Source of the DNA: Lunularia cruciata | Lineage: Eukaryota; Streptophyta; Marchantiopsida; Lunulariales; Lunulariaceae | Assembly: GCA_948567375.1 (NCBI GenBank) | Contig: OX419757.1 | Coordinates: 64,294,001 to 64,358,000 of the forward strand | DNA length: 64,000 bases | Direction of reading: 5' to 3' | Shown: positions 34,975-46,912 of the stretch, piece by piece | Numbering within the stretch: position 1 is the first letter of the stretch | How the letters are laid out: every line of letters starts with the position of its first letter | Notes under the pieces: model-generated | Databases searched by the model: none | Told to the model about the DNA's origin: nothing | What the model saw: only the letters and a program-made list of their open reading frames with translations | Translations under genes and position numbers: made by a program

Positions 34975-36882
34975 AATTTAGCTCTAAGCCCTCGGACTAT
35001 TTTTGGTTCTGTTTTAGAGCATGTAAAGCTGCGCGCTGATGTTTGTTAGTTGGAAGAAAGCTTCCTAAACTCAAGAGTACAATTCCTTTGTCATCATTGT
35101 AGATAATACTGTTCGGAACATGTACAATATGGTGTCGCGAATTGTGTTATAAACTGCCTATTTTCTTTTAAACATTGGTTCGGCAACGTCATTTAACATT
35201 TTCTTCCTGATGACTGAGAAAAAATGGAAGAGTGCATTTTCTTGCCAAAACGTATGTTACACAAAAGAGTCAAAACATGATTTGGCAAATGTGCAAATTG
35301 CATCATCACAAGATGATATTGAACAATTACCTCTTGATTAAAATACAGGTATGATATGCACTGAAATGAAATATATCTGCCAGTATGATAATATTGGGGC
35401 CTACCTCTTTTCGTCTCTCCTTCGTCCGGTATGATGGGGTTTTTCCCATCCTACCTTCATGTGTTCTACGCGATCGTCTTTCCTCGTTAGAATGATAATA
35501 TGTCATTCTCTTCTACGTACATCTGAGAGCGATTGCTTCTAAAACCAGTAACATATCACACTCGTATAACACTTCGTATCCTGTACAGATTAGCAGATAT
35601 TAGTTACAAATACATGATAAAAATGCGCACTTTCAGGAACTTTTCTTCCGATATTTCAGTGCAATTGTGCGACCCCTCGATGTAACCAAAAAAAATTAGA
35701 AACAAAATATCCCCAAGGTACAGACAAAACAAATTTCAAAGTTTTTCGGTACATCAACACGATATACAGCTGCAAAATTAGCAAGGAAATAGACCCAGTG
35801 AAAAAATCATGCGTGCTGTCCATAGTACCTCGCGCCGAAAGCTATATTGCGAGCTATGCACAGGTCCTATGACATGTACACGAAAAGTTTCACTTCACGT
35901 CTTGTCTCGGCCCAGAGCCAATTTCGTCTTCGTATTAATTCAAAGTTTCAGTTACTTCACGATTCATTACTATGTACAATGCTAGTCATTTTACAATTCA
36001 TACGTTTTGTCTTCGCTTGCCTGTAGAGAAAAGCATTGTAGTTGAGCCCCTCCAACCAAGTAATTTAGTTAATACAACTTTTCAGTCCGGAATCAAGGGA
36101 CAACTAGAATACTTCAAGTTCAGAAGCAATACGATAGAGGAAGAAGAGTATATATATATATTGCACTGACTTCAACTGGCCAAGGGATCTATGTAGGCTA
36201 GTGGGTATCGTTGTGGAGAACCGTCCGACACTCGTGTTAATTGAGAGAACCCACGCATACATTCATATATGCCCCAATTATAAGCCTGTCTTGCAGCGCA
36301 CACTCGCAGTTCCTCCCCTCCCTTACGAACTGCCAGCAAATCTGAGCAAAATTTACTGTGTAGGGTCGCCTTGTGTCCTCGACCCAAAACGTCGCCAAAA
36401 TATAGTATAAATGCTGCAGATGAACAACTTAACTATGTACGATCAACACATTACAAGTAGCAAATTTGAGGTGTCCAAATGCCAAACCAATTCGAAATTC
36501 AAACTGGGATACCCGGGTCAAAATGTGTGGTCATCATAAGGACTCAAGACACATATACCAGTAGAAATTTATTACAAACTTTTACAACCACAAGAACAAA
36601 CAAAGTAATTGACGGCTAAAGCCAACACTCTCATCCGCATGCTTCAACAAAGGTACAACTGCCTGCAGGTTGCATCTGTGGGAGAAGCCTAAAGTAAGTG
36701 TTACAGACCCTCAGTATTCCGTGAAGCCTGCGTTTGTACATGCCGCCGCAAGGCATCTCACCAAATAATTTTGCCAAAGACTATGTCACAACTCTCGAAG
36801 TTGGATTGTTACATTCCTCGGGGCCTGATCTTCATGTCAAATTTGGCTGCAGATGATCGCTTGTACTCCAAATTATTCACAT
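34224..36882 (+). repeat. Inverted duplication block A
   Basis: From GCAGCGGTGTGATCG in LEA exon 1 to 'aattattcac' beyond the end of AGT2, this sequence recurs in reverse orientation at 48,542-50,763. Matching landmarks include both LEA exons, the intron, the LEA 3' flank, 'gttgagcccctccaaccaag' and the 'gacggctaaagccaacac' block. Divergence is perhaps 8-10% by eye. Block A carries an extra 421 bp (35,349-35,769) absent from the inverted copy. Confidence 0.85.
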
Positions 36883-37093
36883 TAAGGTACAAATCTGTTA
36901 AGATGATCGAAGTACGGTAGCATGACATCACAAGTTGCTCCTATGGTAGAAGAGAGCCTATGTATATACATGTTCGGCAAACAGCTCATCCATGAGCGAC
37001 CTCCGATCGCTTGAGAGGTCTGATATTTTGAATACATGGTTGATCCAGCGTGTATTGAGCTTGTTGAGCGAAGATAGAGGTGCCTGCCGCCTT
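34975..37093. other. Intergenic region between LEA and AGT2
   Basis: Contains the 3' flanks of the two convergent genes and the 421-bp insertion. No open frame was recognised. It is duplicated in inverted form at 48.5-50.0 kb, where the corresponding frames are not conserved, which argues against a hidden gene. Confidence 0.6.
35349..35769. mobile_element. 421-bp insertion flanked by ATACAG duplication
   Basis: The segment is bounded by ATACAG at 35,343-35,348 and 35,764-35,769. The inverted block A' has a single ATACAG and no insert, i.e. an empty site (near 49,665-49,680). It contains a shortened copy of repeat R2 ('cctacctcttttcgtctctcc', 'gtatgatgggg', 'cccatcctacc'). No terminal inverted repeats, TG...CA LTR ends or coding capacity were seen, so the class is unknown. 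Confidence 0.75.
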
Positions 37094-40000
37094 TCAGAGC
37101 TTTGACATGGCATGATCCATGACGTCCACCAGAAAGTCTGACACAGACAAAACAACCCAGGCGCCATAAGCATTCCCAGTTTTCGATCATGCACAAAAAG
37201 GGCGGATACTGGCTCATGATTGTTAGCATATTTCTCCTCTTCCTGTTATTTGAAACGGGTAATCTGATTACACGCTATCAGTTCAGCAACAAACAGTAAG
37301 AAAAAGATCTCTTACCAGCATCCTCAAGTGTGAAGCACATAGGTGGTTTGATTCTGAACACATTCCCATGTAGACCTCCTTTCCCCACGAGAACTCCAAG
37401 ATCTACAGAACTCAAAGTTAGATACGTCACAAAATATACCCATAAGAAGCGCAGCTCTGAAGCGACACACAAATTTTAGCTGGCACTCAGCGCGAGGAAG
37501 GAAGAAGGTACTGGTAGTCAGTTGGAGAAATGGACACCGATTGTACCTTTAATGGTCTCAAAGAGCTGCAAAGTCTCTGCCTTGGCTGGTGTCTTTGTTG
37601 TCCGATCGCTAACCAGCTCTACACCAAGCATCAGGCCTCTGCCCCTAACATGGCCTATGACTGTATCACGAGCATGTTAACACAGGACTTCTCGTACTTA
37701 GAGTCAGGAAAGTTCTACAGACAAGCACGTAAACGTGATATGCCTATTCTTTCAGACTTCGTTTATTGCTTTTCTCGTCAAAATTTGAGACATCTTCGTG
37801 ATGAGAAGTCCAGAAATTTTTATCAGTAACATTCACCAGATACGGGTACGCTTGTTACCACAGCAATTAAAATAGAAGTAAGTTGAAAGACAGGTAATCA
37901 CAGAAAGCTTAACAGCGCGAACTTTAACAATCCGCAATTTGAAGCTCAGAACTATCGGTTTACTAATATTTTCAGTAAGCAACTTTGACTCGGATTGACA
38001 CCGTAAGCTATAAGTACGAAAGAATAATTACATACAACTGGACAGAGAACATACTGTTATGTTTGTCTTTGAGAGCATGAAGACGCTTCAACAGATGATC
38101 ACCAACAACAGCACAATGCCTTTGGCGTTGTTCTCTGTCCAAAACCTCAAGGACTGCATGACCGGCAGCGGAACAGACAGGATTACCACCATAGGTATTA
38201 AAATGCAGGCGCTGGCTCATCACAGCGGCAATTTCCGGAGTCGTCACAACAGCTGCCATGGGTAGTCCGTTTCCAATACCCTGCAACCAAATCTCACATG
38301 AGACAGCTGCAACATGACTTCTAGAAATTCACGAGTTTCATGACTTTGGTCCAATGGTTCTATCTTCACAGAATATCAGTAACTTCTAACTTCCAATTCT
38401 TCGTCATTGGCTGTCTTCTTGTGAAAGAGTGACATCTAACAAGACACCATCGGGGTTAGAGACCTAAATCCCACGAATATAAGCGATAGCACCTGATTAG
38501 CTGGCAAATATCACAAGAAAACATCGAGTTTTTCTTGCGGAAAGAAGATAAGAACCTTGGCAAGTGTTACAATATCAGGAATAACACCCTGAGTTTCGAA
38601 ACCCCAATAGTGGGTTCCAGTTCTTCCAAAGCCAGTTTGAACCTCGTCAGCGATACAAATGCCTCCAGCCTTTCTAACTATGTCGTATGCAGTAGAAAGA
38701 TATCCCGGAGCTAGCTCCACGGCTCCTCCAACCCCCTGGCAAAGATTTACTTAATGACAATTAGTCCAAGGAATGATCCGCTTGACACCCTAGAAATTCA
38801 CTGCATATATTTGAGTGATGGGAGCAGAAGCCTTATGTAACATGATTGCCTTCTCACTGTATGCAGTGAGAAGGCATGTTGCCTTAGATCAGGTAAAGTG
38901 GTATATATTGAGCAATAAGAACAAGAAAAGAAGACAACATGATTGCAAATAATATGGTAGCTAGTAACAGCAAACTTGGAGAGTTCCACTCCGCAAAAAT
39001 GCGCAACTGGATTCTTGAAGTGTCGCTTTTCTACGACATCTGAAGCTCGGAAAATAGATCATGTACACGTAATACAAGCTGACGTATAATTCAACCAATG
39101 GATGGGAGGGGAATAGTTTAAAAAGTAAGTTAACCTGAATAGTTTCAGCAAAAAACCCTGCAACTCGACCAGGTGTGGATGATTCTATCAAGTTCGACAA
39201 ATCAGCTGCATATTTCTTCCCATCCGCACCATAGGGACCCCTGTAAGGATCGGGGTTCAGAGCATGATGCACTCCAAAGCCCTGTCAAATTGACAACAGA
39301 GAAATTACATCATTCATGCATTCTCTGACCACCACAGCACACATTTGAACAGTGAGAGGTTACATTTGACTCTAAATCATACTCGTTTCGTAAGAAGTGA
39401 TAACAAATTTTATTGTTCAAGTCCGTAAAAGCTTTTTACTCATTATGAATTTGAAAGATGAATATTTAATAAAATTATTCAGCGACGATATTGACGATAT
39501 TGATATTCCTGTCAATGTTGTTCATGTTTTTAATGAACTAATTTATAGATAGGAGAATTATCACCTGAGGAACATTATACTTCCATGTATTGTGAGCGGT
39601 AAGGCCCATTGTGGCAGGACTCATCCCATGATATGCATTTCGCAAGGCAAGTATATCAAAACTTCCAGTGTAAAGCCGTGCCATCATCATAGCCATGTCA
39701 TTTGCTTCTGACCCGGAGTTCACGAAATATGCTACCTGAGTCAATTGAGAAGCTCTTCAAGCTTAGTCAACATCACCAGAGAAATAAAAAACTTAAGGTA
39801 ACTTCCATCCACATAGAGGGCATTGCATACAGAGCAAATCACAAGTCTGAAAAGATTTAGCTGCAAAAACAGAACTAGTTAGATATTACTAATTACCACT
39901 CTAGATTTCAATTCAATCCTGCCTAGTACTGCTCATACAAGTAAACAACAAACAAAGTTTGAATTTAGGACCTTCAGATTGCCAGGCATTTTCTCCACAA

Positions 40001-41245
40001 GAGCCTCTGCGTAGTTGGCAATTGCATGGTGTAGGTAGATGGTGGTGGAATGTTGGAGCAAATTGCTTTGACGCGTCACTGCATCCAACACATGTGGATG
40101 ACAGTGGCCAACTGAAACCGTCACAATGCCAGCAAATGCATCCAGGTACCGTCTGCCGGTTTCGTCAAAAAGATACTGCATTTTGCCCTCCACAATGTTG
40201 ACCTGCACAGCCACAAGTTTATCGGTACACTCTCAACCTTTATCGGTTTCATGCATAAGGAAGACAATGTTTGAATGTTGAAAACATCCTTATCTCACAT
40301 CAGAGTGCAGAGAGTGCCAAGGAGATATTCTCGTACTTTACCACGGCAATCATGATTCGCAAAGAATGCCAAGGACTGGTTACCCCGTATGATCCACGAC
40401 TTATAACAAGTGTTGATCACTCTGTAGTACCGGGGACCCGTGAAGTGCCAAACTAAGAAGTTAGCTACAACTTGGCAGTCAAGACACTTGCTCTCGTGGA
40501 TATCACTCGCACACGTTAAGAAGAAATACAACAAAGAATGTGCTGGAGCTTTGAGTTTATGGTAAAAAATCTACTAAATCGGACAGCTGACAAGGCTAAT
40601 GTCTTCCTGCATAGAATTGAATTACGAGCATGATATGAAAAATGCTTCTACAGAATGCAGAACACTGGGGAAAAGTAAAGAAGAGCAAGCTAAGTCGGGG
40701 AAACAAAGCGTGGAGTAAATGGCCGCCTTCACAAGTTTATAACAATTAAACTCGATTATGCTTTTACCATAGCTAAGCATTAAATTGATTCTCGTACCAG
40801 CTCCCCTCTCTGAAGTGTCTTAACTACTTATTCCTTCTGCTCAAATCAGCTGTAGAAACATCTCTAATGCCGACTTCAATGTCAACGTCACCATCAGGTA
40901 AAACGAAATTATGAGAATAGAAACAGCACACGCGAAGAAATTTCGGAACATTGAGAATCGAAATCGGCAATCGGCTTCGTCCACACTTACATGCTTCTTG
41001 TAATAGAGAAACAGAGCTGGATTGAGAAACTTCTTGCGCTTGGCCAAGATTTCATCTGCAAGAGGACCATTGTAGGGCTGAGGATTGTAATCAAACGGAG
41101 GGATTTGGGGGATAGTTGGTTTCGTAGCAGAAGTCTGGGCAGCTGAAGTCGAGAGCGAGCGAAGCAGGGGAGCAAGAGCTGCTCCTGCTGTACAGCTCCA
41201 TTTCTTGCGTGTTCTCGACAAGAAAGCTGCAGCCATTTCCTCCAA
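37094..41245 (-). CDS. Alanine-glyoxylate aminotransferase 2-like, mitochondrial
   Basis: Class III PLP aminotransferase of the plant AGT2/PYD4 group (alanine:glyoxylate or beta-alanine transamination). Nine exons on the minus strand: 41,245-40,991; 40,202-39,972; 39,735-39,565; 39,281-39,135; 38,735-38,556; 38,280-38,055; 37,660-37,547; 37,402-37,316; 37,137-37,094. All are GT-AG with matching phases; total 484 residues, no stops. The N-terminus (RTRKKW...[13 protein letters not shown]) is a mitochondrial-type presequence. Family blocks in order: [23 protein letters not shown] (PLP phosphate), [32 protein letters not shown], and PDIVTLAK, whose Lys328 should bind PLP, then [21 protein letters not shown] and [10 protein letters not shown]. 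Start could also be Met4 (41,236). The gene runs convergent to the LEA gene. Which donor/acceptor pair it prefers cannot be told from sequence. Confidence 0.95.
38847..38876. repeat. Perfect 13-bp hairpin in AGT2 intron 4
   Basis: TGCCTTCTCACTG (38,847-38,859), loop TATG, CAGTGAGAAGGCA (38,864-38,876). It lies in the intron between exons 4 and 5 (38,736-39,134). Confidence 0.9.
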
Positions 41246-41333
41246 TTTTCTTCTTCCGATCGATAATCTACAAGAACAGAAGAGAATCTGCGCTTCTCCA
41301 AATTTTCATCTAACATATACTGCTAGTGATAAA

Positions 41334-41427
41334 GAGTTCGACCCTTAAAGGATCCAAATCATAGGATTTCAGAAACGCAGCTGCCTCGTAGGCCTGGGAA
41401 CGGGCAGCAGCGGACCCTGCCCGCAAC
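41334..41427 (+). repeat. AGT2-upstream segment duplicated in the chimeric LEA copy
   Basis: About 90 bp just upstream of AGT2 ('agagttcgacccttaaagg', 'ggatccaaatca', 'gcagctgcct', 'gtaggcctgggaacgggcag', 'cagcggaccc') recurs on the minus strand at 50,844-50,764 and runs straight into LEA exon 1 sequence there. Confidence 0.85.
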
Positions 41428-44400
41428 CACCGTGACTAAGATTTACAGAACCGTACTACCTGGTGTCCCAAGGTACTGTCCGCTTCTTCCGCAGATCCCA
41501 TCAGAAACATGCATCCGTTCCCGCAAACTGCGATATGCAACGTTATTACCGAGAGTATAAGCCGGTGAATTTCCGGAAGGGAGCACAGAAGCGATTTTAC
41601 CAGGGACCAGCCACCCACCACGTCTGTAGTGTCAGATTCGCCTGACTCCAGGTCGGCGCAACTTGGCGCACAACAGGCCTTCGTCCACCCAACTAGAATG
41701 GGAACAGAACACCGCTCTTTATTGCAACAGAACTCCGTCCAGCTCGGGGAAATTTGGTCGGGTACAGTCAACTTGCCGGAACCACCGGGTTTCCCAGGTT
41801 GTACGGCAAACAGCGGGAACTGTGTCACAAACCAACCTGCTATTTCCTCGATAGAGACTTTCAGGCAGCCAAAATAGAAGTAAATCTCCAGGAACGAATT
41901 GCACTATTCTCCCGGTGACCGGCTCTTTCGCCGGTCGTGAGGGCTTTTAGTGGCCTGACGAGTTAAGAGCCCTCCAGCTTATCATCGATCTGTACATAAC
42001 TGGAAATCTGTACTGTGTAAAATCTCCCTTGAGCGAAGGCACTGCACACAAACCCTCAGATAGATTCATTTTTTCATGTTTATATTTTGTCTGCAAACGA
42101 GTTGGACAGGCAACAAACAATGTGCTATATCGCTGGGTTTTTAGACACACTGGTTGGTGTAAGTGGCCAAATCAACTCATATTTTGTTCCAATTCTTGAT
42201 TGCACTTCAGGTTGTATGCTAGATATGCACTAAAATGACTAGCTAAATCATGGATGATGATTCAGGGAAGTTGACAGTTTTCAGCTGATAGAAGTAGTAA
42301 ACTGCTATAAGGTTTGAGTTCCATACCCTTGCAGTAGAGTTCACATTGCACAGTTCCATGTGGCAGTAGAGGATGATGCTTTGATTGGTATAGATTGATT
42401 CTAGATTCCCGTGTAGAAACAGGTGATTTTGACCACACGAGACTCCGCATTATAGTACTGCTGGCTTCGAACCTGAGATGCTCCATACATCAGTTTGAAC
42501 AATACACTCCCGCAGCTTTTTGTAGGAGGTCCACAATCTATTCATAAAAGCTTGTGAAAAGATTGTGGATCTCTTCATTGAGCAATCCAACTTTGTTCTT
42601 GTTCCTCAAAGATGAAATTCAAATATGGATTGCATCTCTTCACATGTGATGTACTCAATCGCCGTCCATGACGATCACTGTGCTCAACCACTTTATACAC
42701 TCCCACTGGGAGTTCTTATTTCAATCAAGTCTACTAGGGAGCTTTGTCTGTAGAAGTTGACAACATTGTACTGTAGTTTACGTCTTTTGACTGGAACAGG
42801 CAGAAGATCATGGCCCTATAAGAAGCAGTCAAAAAGATGTCTTCGCCTGAAACAACTTAAGCGTTTGCGGATATGCCTTCGCAAGTGCTGAAGTGCAAAT
42901 ATGCATATTATTGCCCCTGTAATGCACACTATCCTAACTTCAACTTGCACATGTTCGCGGAGAGGTAGTTAGGCGCCGCCTACTACAACACAATGGTTCA
43001 CTGACTCTCGCAGTATAACGCTCTATCTGTTCAGATCCGCAGGTATCAGTCCTACCCCCTTGCAACGAGAAGAGATCCTGACACGCAACATTACACTAAA
43101 TATGGTGACAGATGTAGTTACCCTCTCTACGTCGTGTTATATCATACAATCCACAAGATTTCCTCCGTTTCATATACAAAGAAATTCTTTGTATATTGCG
43201 CACAAAGATAGCCATCCTTTAACCTCCTTAAAATCAGGCGTAGTAGTTTCGTGGTTTCCCTGTGTCAAACTTGGAAAACTTCGATGTGAAGTCGAGATTC
43301 TCAACCTTGATCTCCAGAATCAGGCGAGGTATATTACAGCTCAGTCGACACAAATCTCTGATGTTATCAAGTTTTGCAAGTTTTGCAAGTTTTGCAATGA
43401 GCCCTGAATCCTTGTTGATGATTAAGGGTACAAGACGCTCCAACGTTGACGCGGTTCTCTTTATGAAGTTTGAAGCCTAGAACTTGCCTCAATCTGAAAT
43501 TAGAGTTGAATATCTATTGGATCTTACCAAAAGTAAGTCTATCAAGTCCTAGAAACAGGTGGTAAGAGAATTGTAGATATAAAATTCTGTTACTGCTAAC
43601 TGGACAACACTTTATATTAACTTGAAATAAGGAGAAAAGAAAGAATTATACTGTAAGTAGCCTTCTCTCCGCATGTAGAGCAAATCGTCGATGGAACCGT
43701 ACTTCTTGTACTGTCTTCTTGAGAAAGAGAGATACGATAGGATTTCTTGCTCCTCATGTAGGTCTGCATTGTCTTGGATAAGAAGAGGAGACACAAGCTC
43801 CTCTGTAAAAGGCTTGGTTTGTGTCTAATGCCAATGAAGACCTTTCATTGTGTTAGTACTACTTTAAGAGCTTAGTGATGACTGACACACAAAATAATTG
43901 AAATACATGCCTGGTAGTTGTTTACTCGTCTTCGCATGTCCCTGCACCCATCGTATTTGAAAGATGGCCTACATGTCATCGAAAAGTACACAAATGCTGC
44001 TGTCAAGCTAGAGTTTCCTCAATTAAAAAGTTCCAAGTTCATCCTTCACAAATTAATGTCTACATGATTCGAAAGTCAAGAACTGCAACGGATTCATGTG
44101 CTACCCTAACGGTTGCTGTAGTAAGCCAAGCAAACAATATGCGCCTCTACCCGTTCTTCATGCTAATCTTTTTTCAGTCCTACTTCCTTTCCTGACGTCC
44201 AGAGCTCAGAAATCATGATATGTAGAGATCATGAACAGAACTGAGAAATACCTGTGCTGCTCCATCTCACTCACTGACAGGAAACAACATGAAGCATTGA
44301 CATACGTATGTGGAAACCTTTAACAGAAGGCATGAATGCATCGAGCTGAATTGAACAGAAATGTAGTATATCAGTGTTGCTTAATGATCCTTGCTCCACC

Positions 44401-44612
44401 GCACACACCAACATTAAATCACAGAAAGCATTCACTTACGGATATGAAATCCTTTTGACAGAAGGTATGTACTTATCGTAGCTGAAGTCCATGCCCTGGT
44501 TGCTCCAGAACCAGAGTAGTTTGTTGCTTACAACTGTATCTCACCTATCCTGTACAGTACCTCAATCTCGATATTCACCTCTAGCAGGAGTGTCCCACTG
44601 CACTCAACAATG
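41428..44612. other. Intergenic region, no confident gene
   Basis: Open frames are present on both strands but none is recognised. Two minus-strand stretches look exon-like: 43,612-about 43,830 (TKPFTEELVSPLLIQDN... RRQYKKYGSIDDLLYM) and 43,234-43,476, which follows a good acceptor (TTCTAG) and ends at a stop (FIKRTASTLERLVPLII...). They might be parts of one decayed gene. A 27-bp run of three 'gttttgcaa' units (43,371-43,397) falls inside the second. Confidence 0.4.
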
Positions 44613-45080
44613 TCATCTATGTGTTGTGTCTACGGCGAACGAGCTGTTCGGAAATATATTGCTGACTACGGAGTCCGCAGCAAAGGTCGAATAGAATTCT
44701 TCATGGTGAGCTCGATCGCAATTACATACATCGCAAGAGGAGTTCTGGTCAAGGCTAGGACTTTTCTGCTTTGGAAAATACCGTTGGCATCCGTCGTGCA
44801 CATCGTGATTGAGTCCTGCAAATTTGTTCTTACAAGCACCATACGCTGTCTTGGAAGGATCGACCCGAATTGCTGCCAGCTCATGGCTTGACTGGGGTTG
44901 GATATGGTATCCAACATGGCAACCACATATTAAACACTGATTATCTCCAATTCTCCTTCCAACAAATGATACGCAGCCGTCCAACTTCACCGGCATATTT
45001 TTCCCAGCATGATGATTCTTTTTGCATGCCCCGTACATTGTGATGTACAAACTCTCTGTTCTTCCTTCTGATCCCTGCAT
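44613..45080 (-). CDS. ZF-HD/MIF-like zinc finger protein with two units
   Basis: Open frame of 155 residues from the ATG at 45,080. Unit 1 (about residues 15-63) is YGACKKNHHAGKN...LDGC...C-x2-C-G-C-H-x3-H, matching the ZF-HD dimerisation finger with every Cys/His ligand present (CKKNH, DGC, CLICGCHVGYH). Unit 2 (about residues 82-131) repeats the layout, YGACKNKF...HDGCQRYFP...CDVCNCDRAHH, but the first His is Phe and the CH pair is CD, so it has lost ligands. No homeodomain follows, as in mini zinc finger (MIF) proteins, which act by dimerising with and inhibiting ZF-HD homeodomain factors. A splice acceptor-like 'catgcag' overlaps the start, so an upstream exon is possible. The tandem layout is unlike the usual single-unit MIF. 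Confidence 0.65.
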   Translation of the reverse strand: MQGSEGRTESLYITMYGACKKNHHAGKNMPVKLDGCVSFVGRRIGDNQCLICGCHVGYHIQPQSSHELAAIRVDPSKTAYGACKNKFAGLNHDVHDGCQRYFPKQKSPSLDQNSSCDVCNCDRAHHEEFYSTFAADSVVSNIFPNSSFAVDTTHR

Positions 45081-46282
45081 GAAAAGCGATGTCCGCAACA
45101 ACACTATCTCAAGAAAATCTATCTACTACAATCTTTCATGAGGAAAATTCGACTGCCGAGGAAGTATCTGCAACGTTGAAACATCTCAATTTCTTGATCC
45201 CCATTCTCACCCCGGAGAGAGTAAACAAGCAAAATGCTCGCGATGGTGAACAACTCTGCCTGAGAAAGAAACTTCCTCTGCAGTAGAAGCTTTACTCGTG
45301 TACGCCCTGAAGATTCACACTTGGCGCCGATTGGGAATTACCACGTAGCACCTGGTCTTTACTTCCTCGGAAGATCTTCCGATTGTCTCGGCGGATCTGG
45401 GGATACGGGCTTTTAGAGAACTGAGAACGTCTCTGGGCAATGAAACGGTGGGAATGCAAGAATATTCTCGAAAGGGCAGCTTACCAGCCCTCTGGCGAAC
45501 CCAAAGTTTATTCGGAAGTCAGACAGATTCTCAAGCACTAGTGTACATTGTCCAGGATTTCAGCTCCACACAAAGAAAAGATGTGAATTTGAACGACAGA
45601 AGAAACAGGAGACAACTGGTTTCTTCTACCTTCAAGACCGGTTTGACCTTAATCGCGCTTGCAGTCATATTCCGTTTTGCTCAGCCTGTTCTTGTCTTCT
45701 GTCCTATGATCTGTCTGTCCTGTCTGATCTTGCACTATTTGTACATTTCGGCAATATCGAGCTCTAGTCTGAATGCCACATTAGTGTTTGTTTCCAATAA
45801 GAGTAATAGTTTGCAGCGATCTACTCGAAAGCCTTATGCGAAGAAGTCCAGCAGGTTCCATGTACCTAGTCGTAAGAATGAGCAAAAAGATTCCGGAAAT
45901 ACGAATTAGACCAGTCGGCAATTTAGACACTCTTAGTTCTGCACTGTAACAACCATTCCGCTTCGATCATACTTTCTTGGATCAGCAAGGTATATTTGCT
46001 CAAATACTCCAATCTCAGAATTCATAAAGGTGCTTGTGAAATGTCGCGGGCTCCTCCTTAATCTTGTTTCTCAAACTTCTGTGGAGCAGTTTATACCGGA
46101 ATGGAAGTTCCATCTTTTATGGGAAATCTCCAGTAAACTCTGGATGTGCTTACCGTGCGAATTGTGCTTATGTTCTGGATCGGTCATTGGTAAATTTCCG
46201 GCTTTCTTTGTCTGCCTAGACTCTCTCAAGGTGCAAGACATCGTCTGTCACATCATTGAAAACTTGCATCTTACAAGGGCAC
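45081..46282. other. Intergenic region upstream of the ZF-HD-like gene
   Basis: Contains the likely promoter of the divergent-looking minus-strand gene. A plus-strand frame (45,454-45,909, about 151 codons) has a hydrophobic stretch (GLTLIALAVIFRFAQPVLVF) flanked by basic regions; it is unrecognised and could be chance. Confidence 0.4.
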
Positions 46283-46721
46283 TTCATTTTACTCTCTTCG
46301 ACTTGGTTACTGCATATGTTAATCTAAGTCAGCTACAACTGGTTTCGAACTTATTGAGTGGGTCTGTGGTGAAGTCCGGGTGAAATCTAAGGATTGCAAC
46401 CCTGAAAGTAAAATCACCGTGTGCAATTTTTTCAAACTTCTTACTGTTGGCTAATTGAAGCATTATCCTTGTTCTATGCTTACAACCCCCACTAGTTATG
46501 AGGGCTTGAACCATCTGACTCAAAAACTGCATGCCTGTCTGTGGAACTGCGTCTCCTTACACTGGACGACCCCCAATTGAGCTGACCTCCTTCATCCTCC
46601 TAACTTATTCAGGTTCTGTGCTGTGAACATGTTCGGTGTCCTTTACCACGCCTTAAATTCCCCCTCGAACATTTTGTTCCAATCTCAGATCTTTCACGTA
46701 CCGGGAACAAGACCCTAAAAG

Positions 46722-46912
46722 ATGGCGGTACAACTGACACTACTCCCAAGCAGGCTTCGGAAGAAGTAAAGCTGGAGTTATTTGAGGATGATGACGAGTT
46801 TGAAGAGTTGGACGACGAGGAAGGCGAGAAGGTAGTTTTGCAGAATTAGGAAGACGAATGGAATTATGATAATGTACACGAGGACCTTTGTATGTAATTG
46901 AAGGCAGAGCCT
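46722..46912 (+). pseudogene. DSS1/SEM1-like pseudogene, copy 1
   Basis: After a frame slip just behind the ATG, the frame reads ASEEVKLELFEDDDEFEELDD, then EGEKVVLQN, TAG, EDEWNYDNVHEDL. This is the acidic LFEDDDEFEEF...W-E-D-D-W signature of DSS1/SEM1, the small 26S-proteasome lid subunit and BRCA2 partner. The conserved first Trp is TAG, and a second stop replaces Gln near the C-terminus (ATG-TAA). It is intronless here, so it may be a processed copy. The same TAG is in copy 2. Confidence 0.75.

Noticed and set aside
41436-41828. 130-codon minus-strand frame, with other long frames on the plus strand
   Set aside because: Frames are open on both strands over the same bases, a sign of compositional bias rather than coding.
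43371-43397. Three 9-bp units 'gttttgcaa' considered as a CRISPR-like or satellite array
   Set aside because: Only three short direct units without spacers; a simple local slippage product.
45454-45909. About 151-codon plus-strand frame with a hydrophobic segment
   Set aside because: No homology was recognised, no splice context or promoter was seen, and a frame of this length can occur by chance. Kept only as a note on the intergenic entry.
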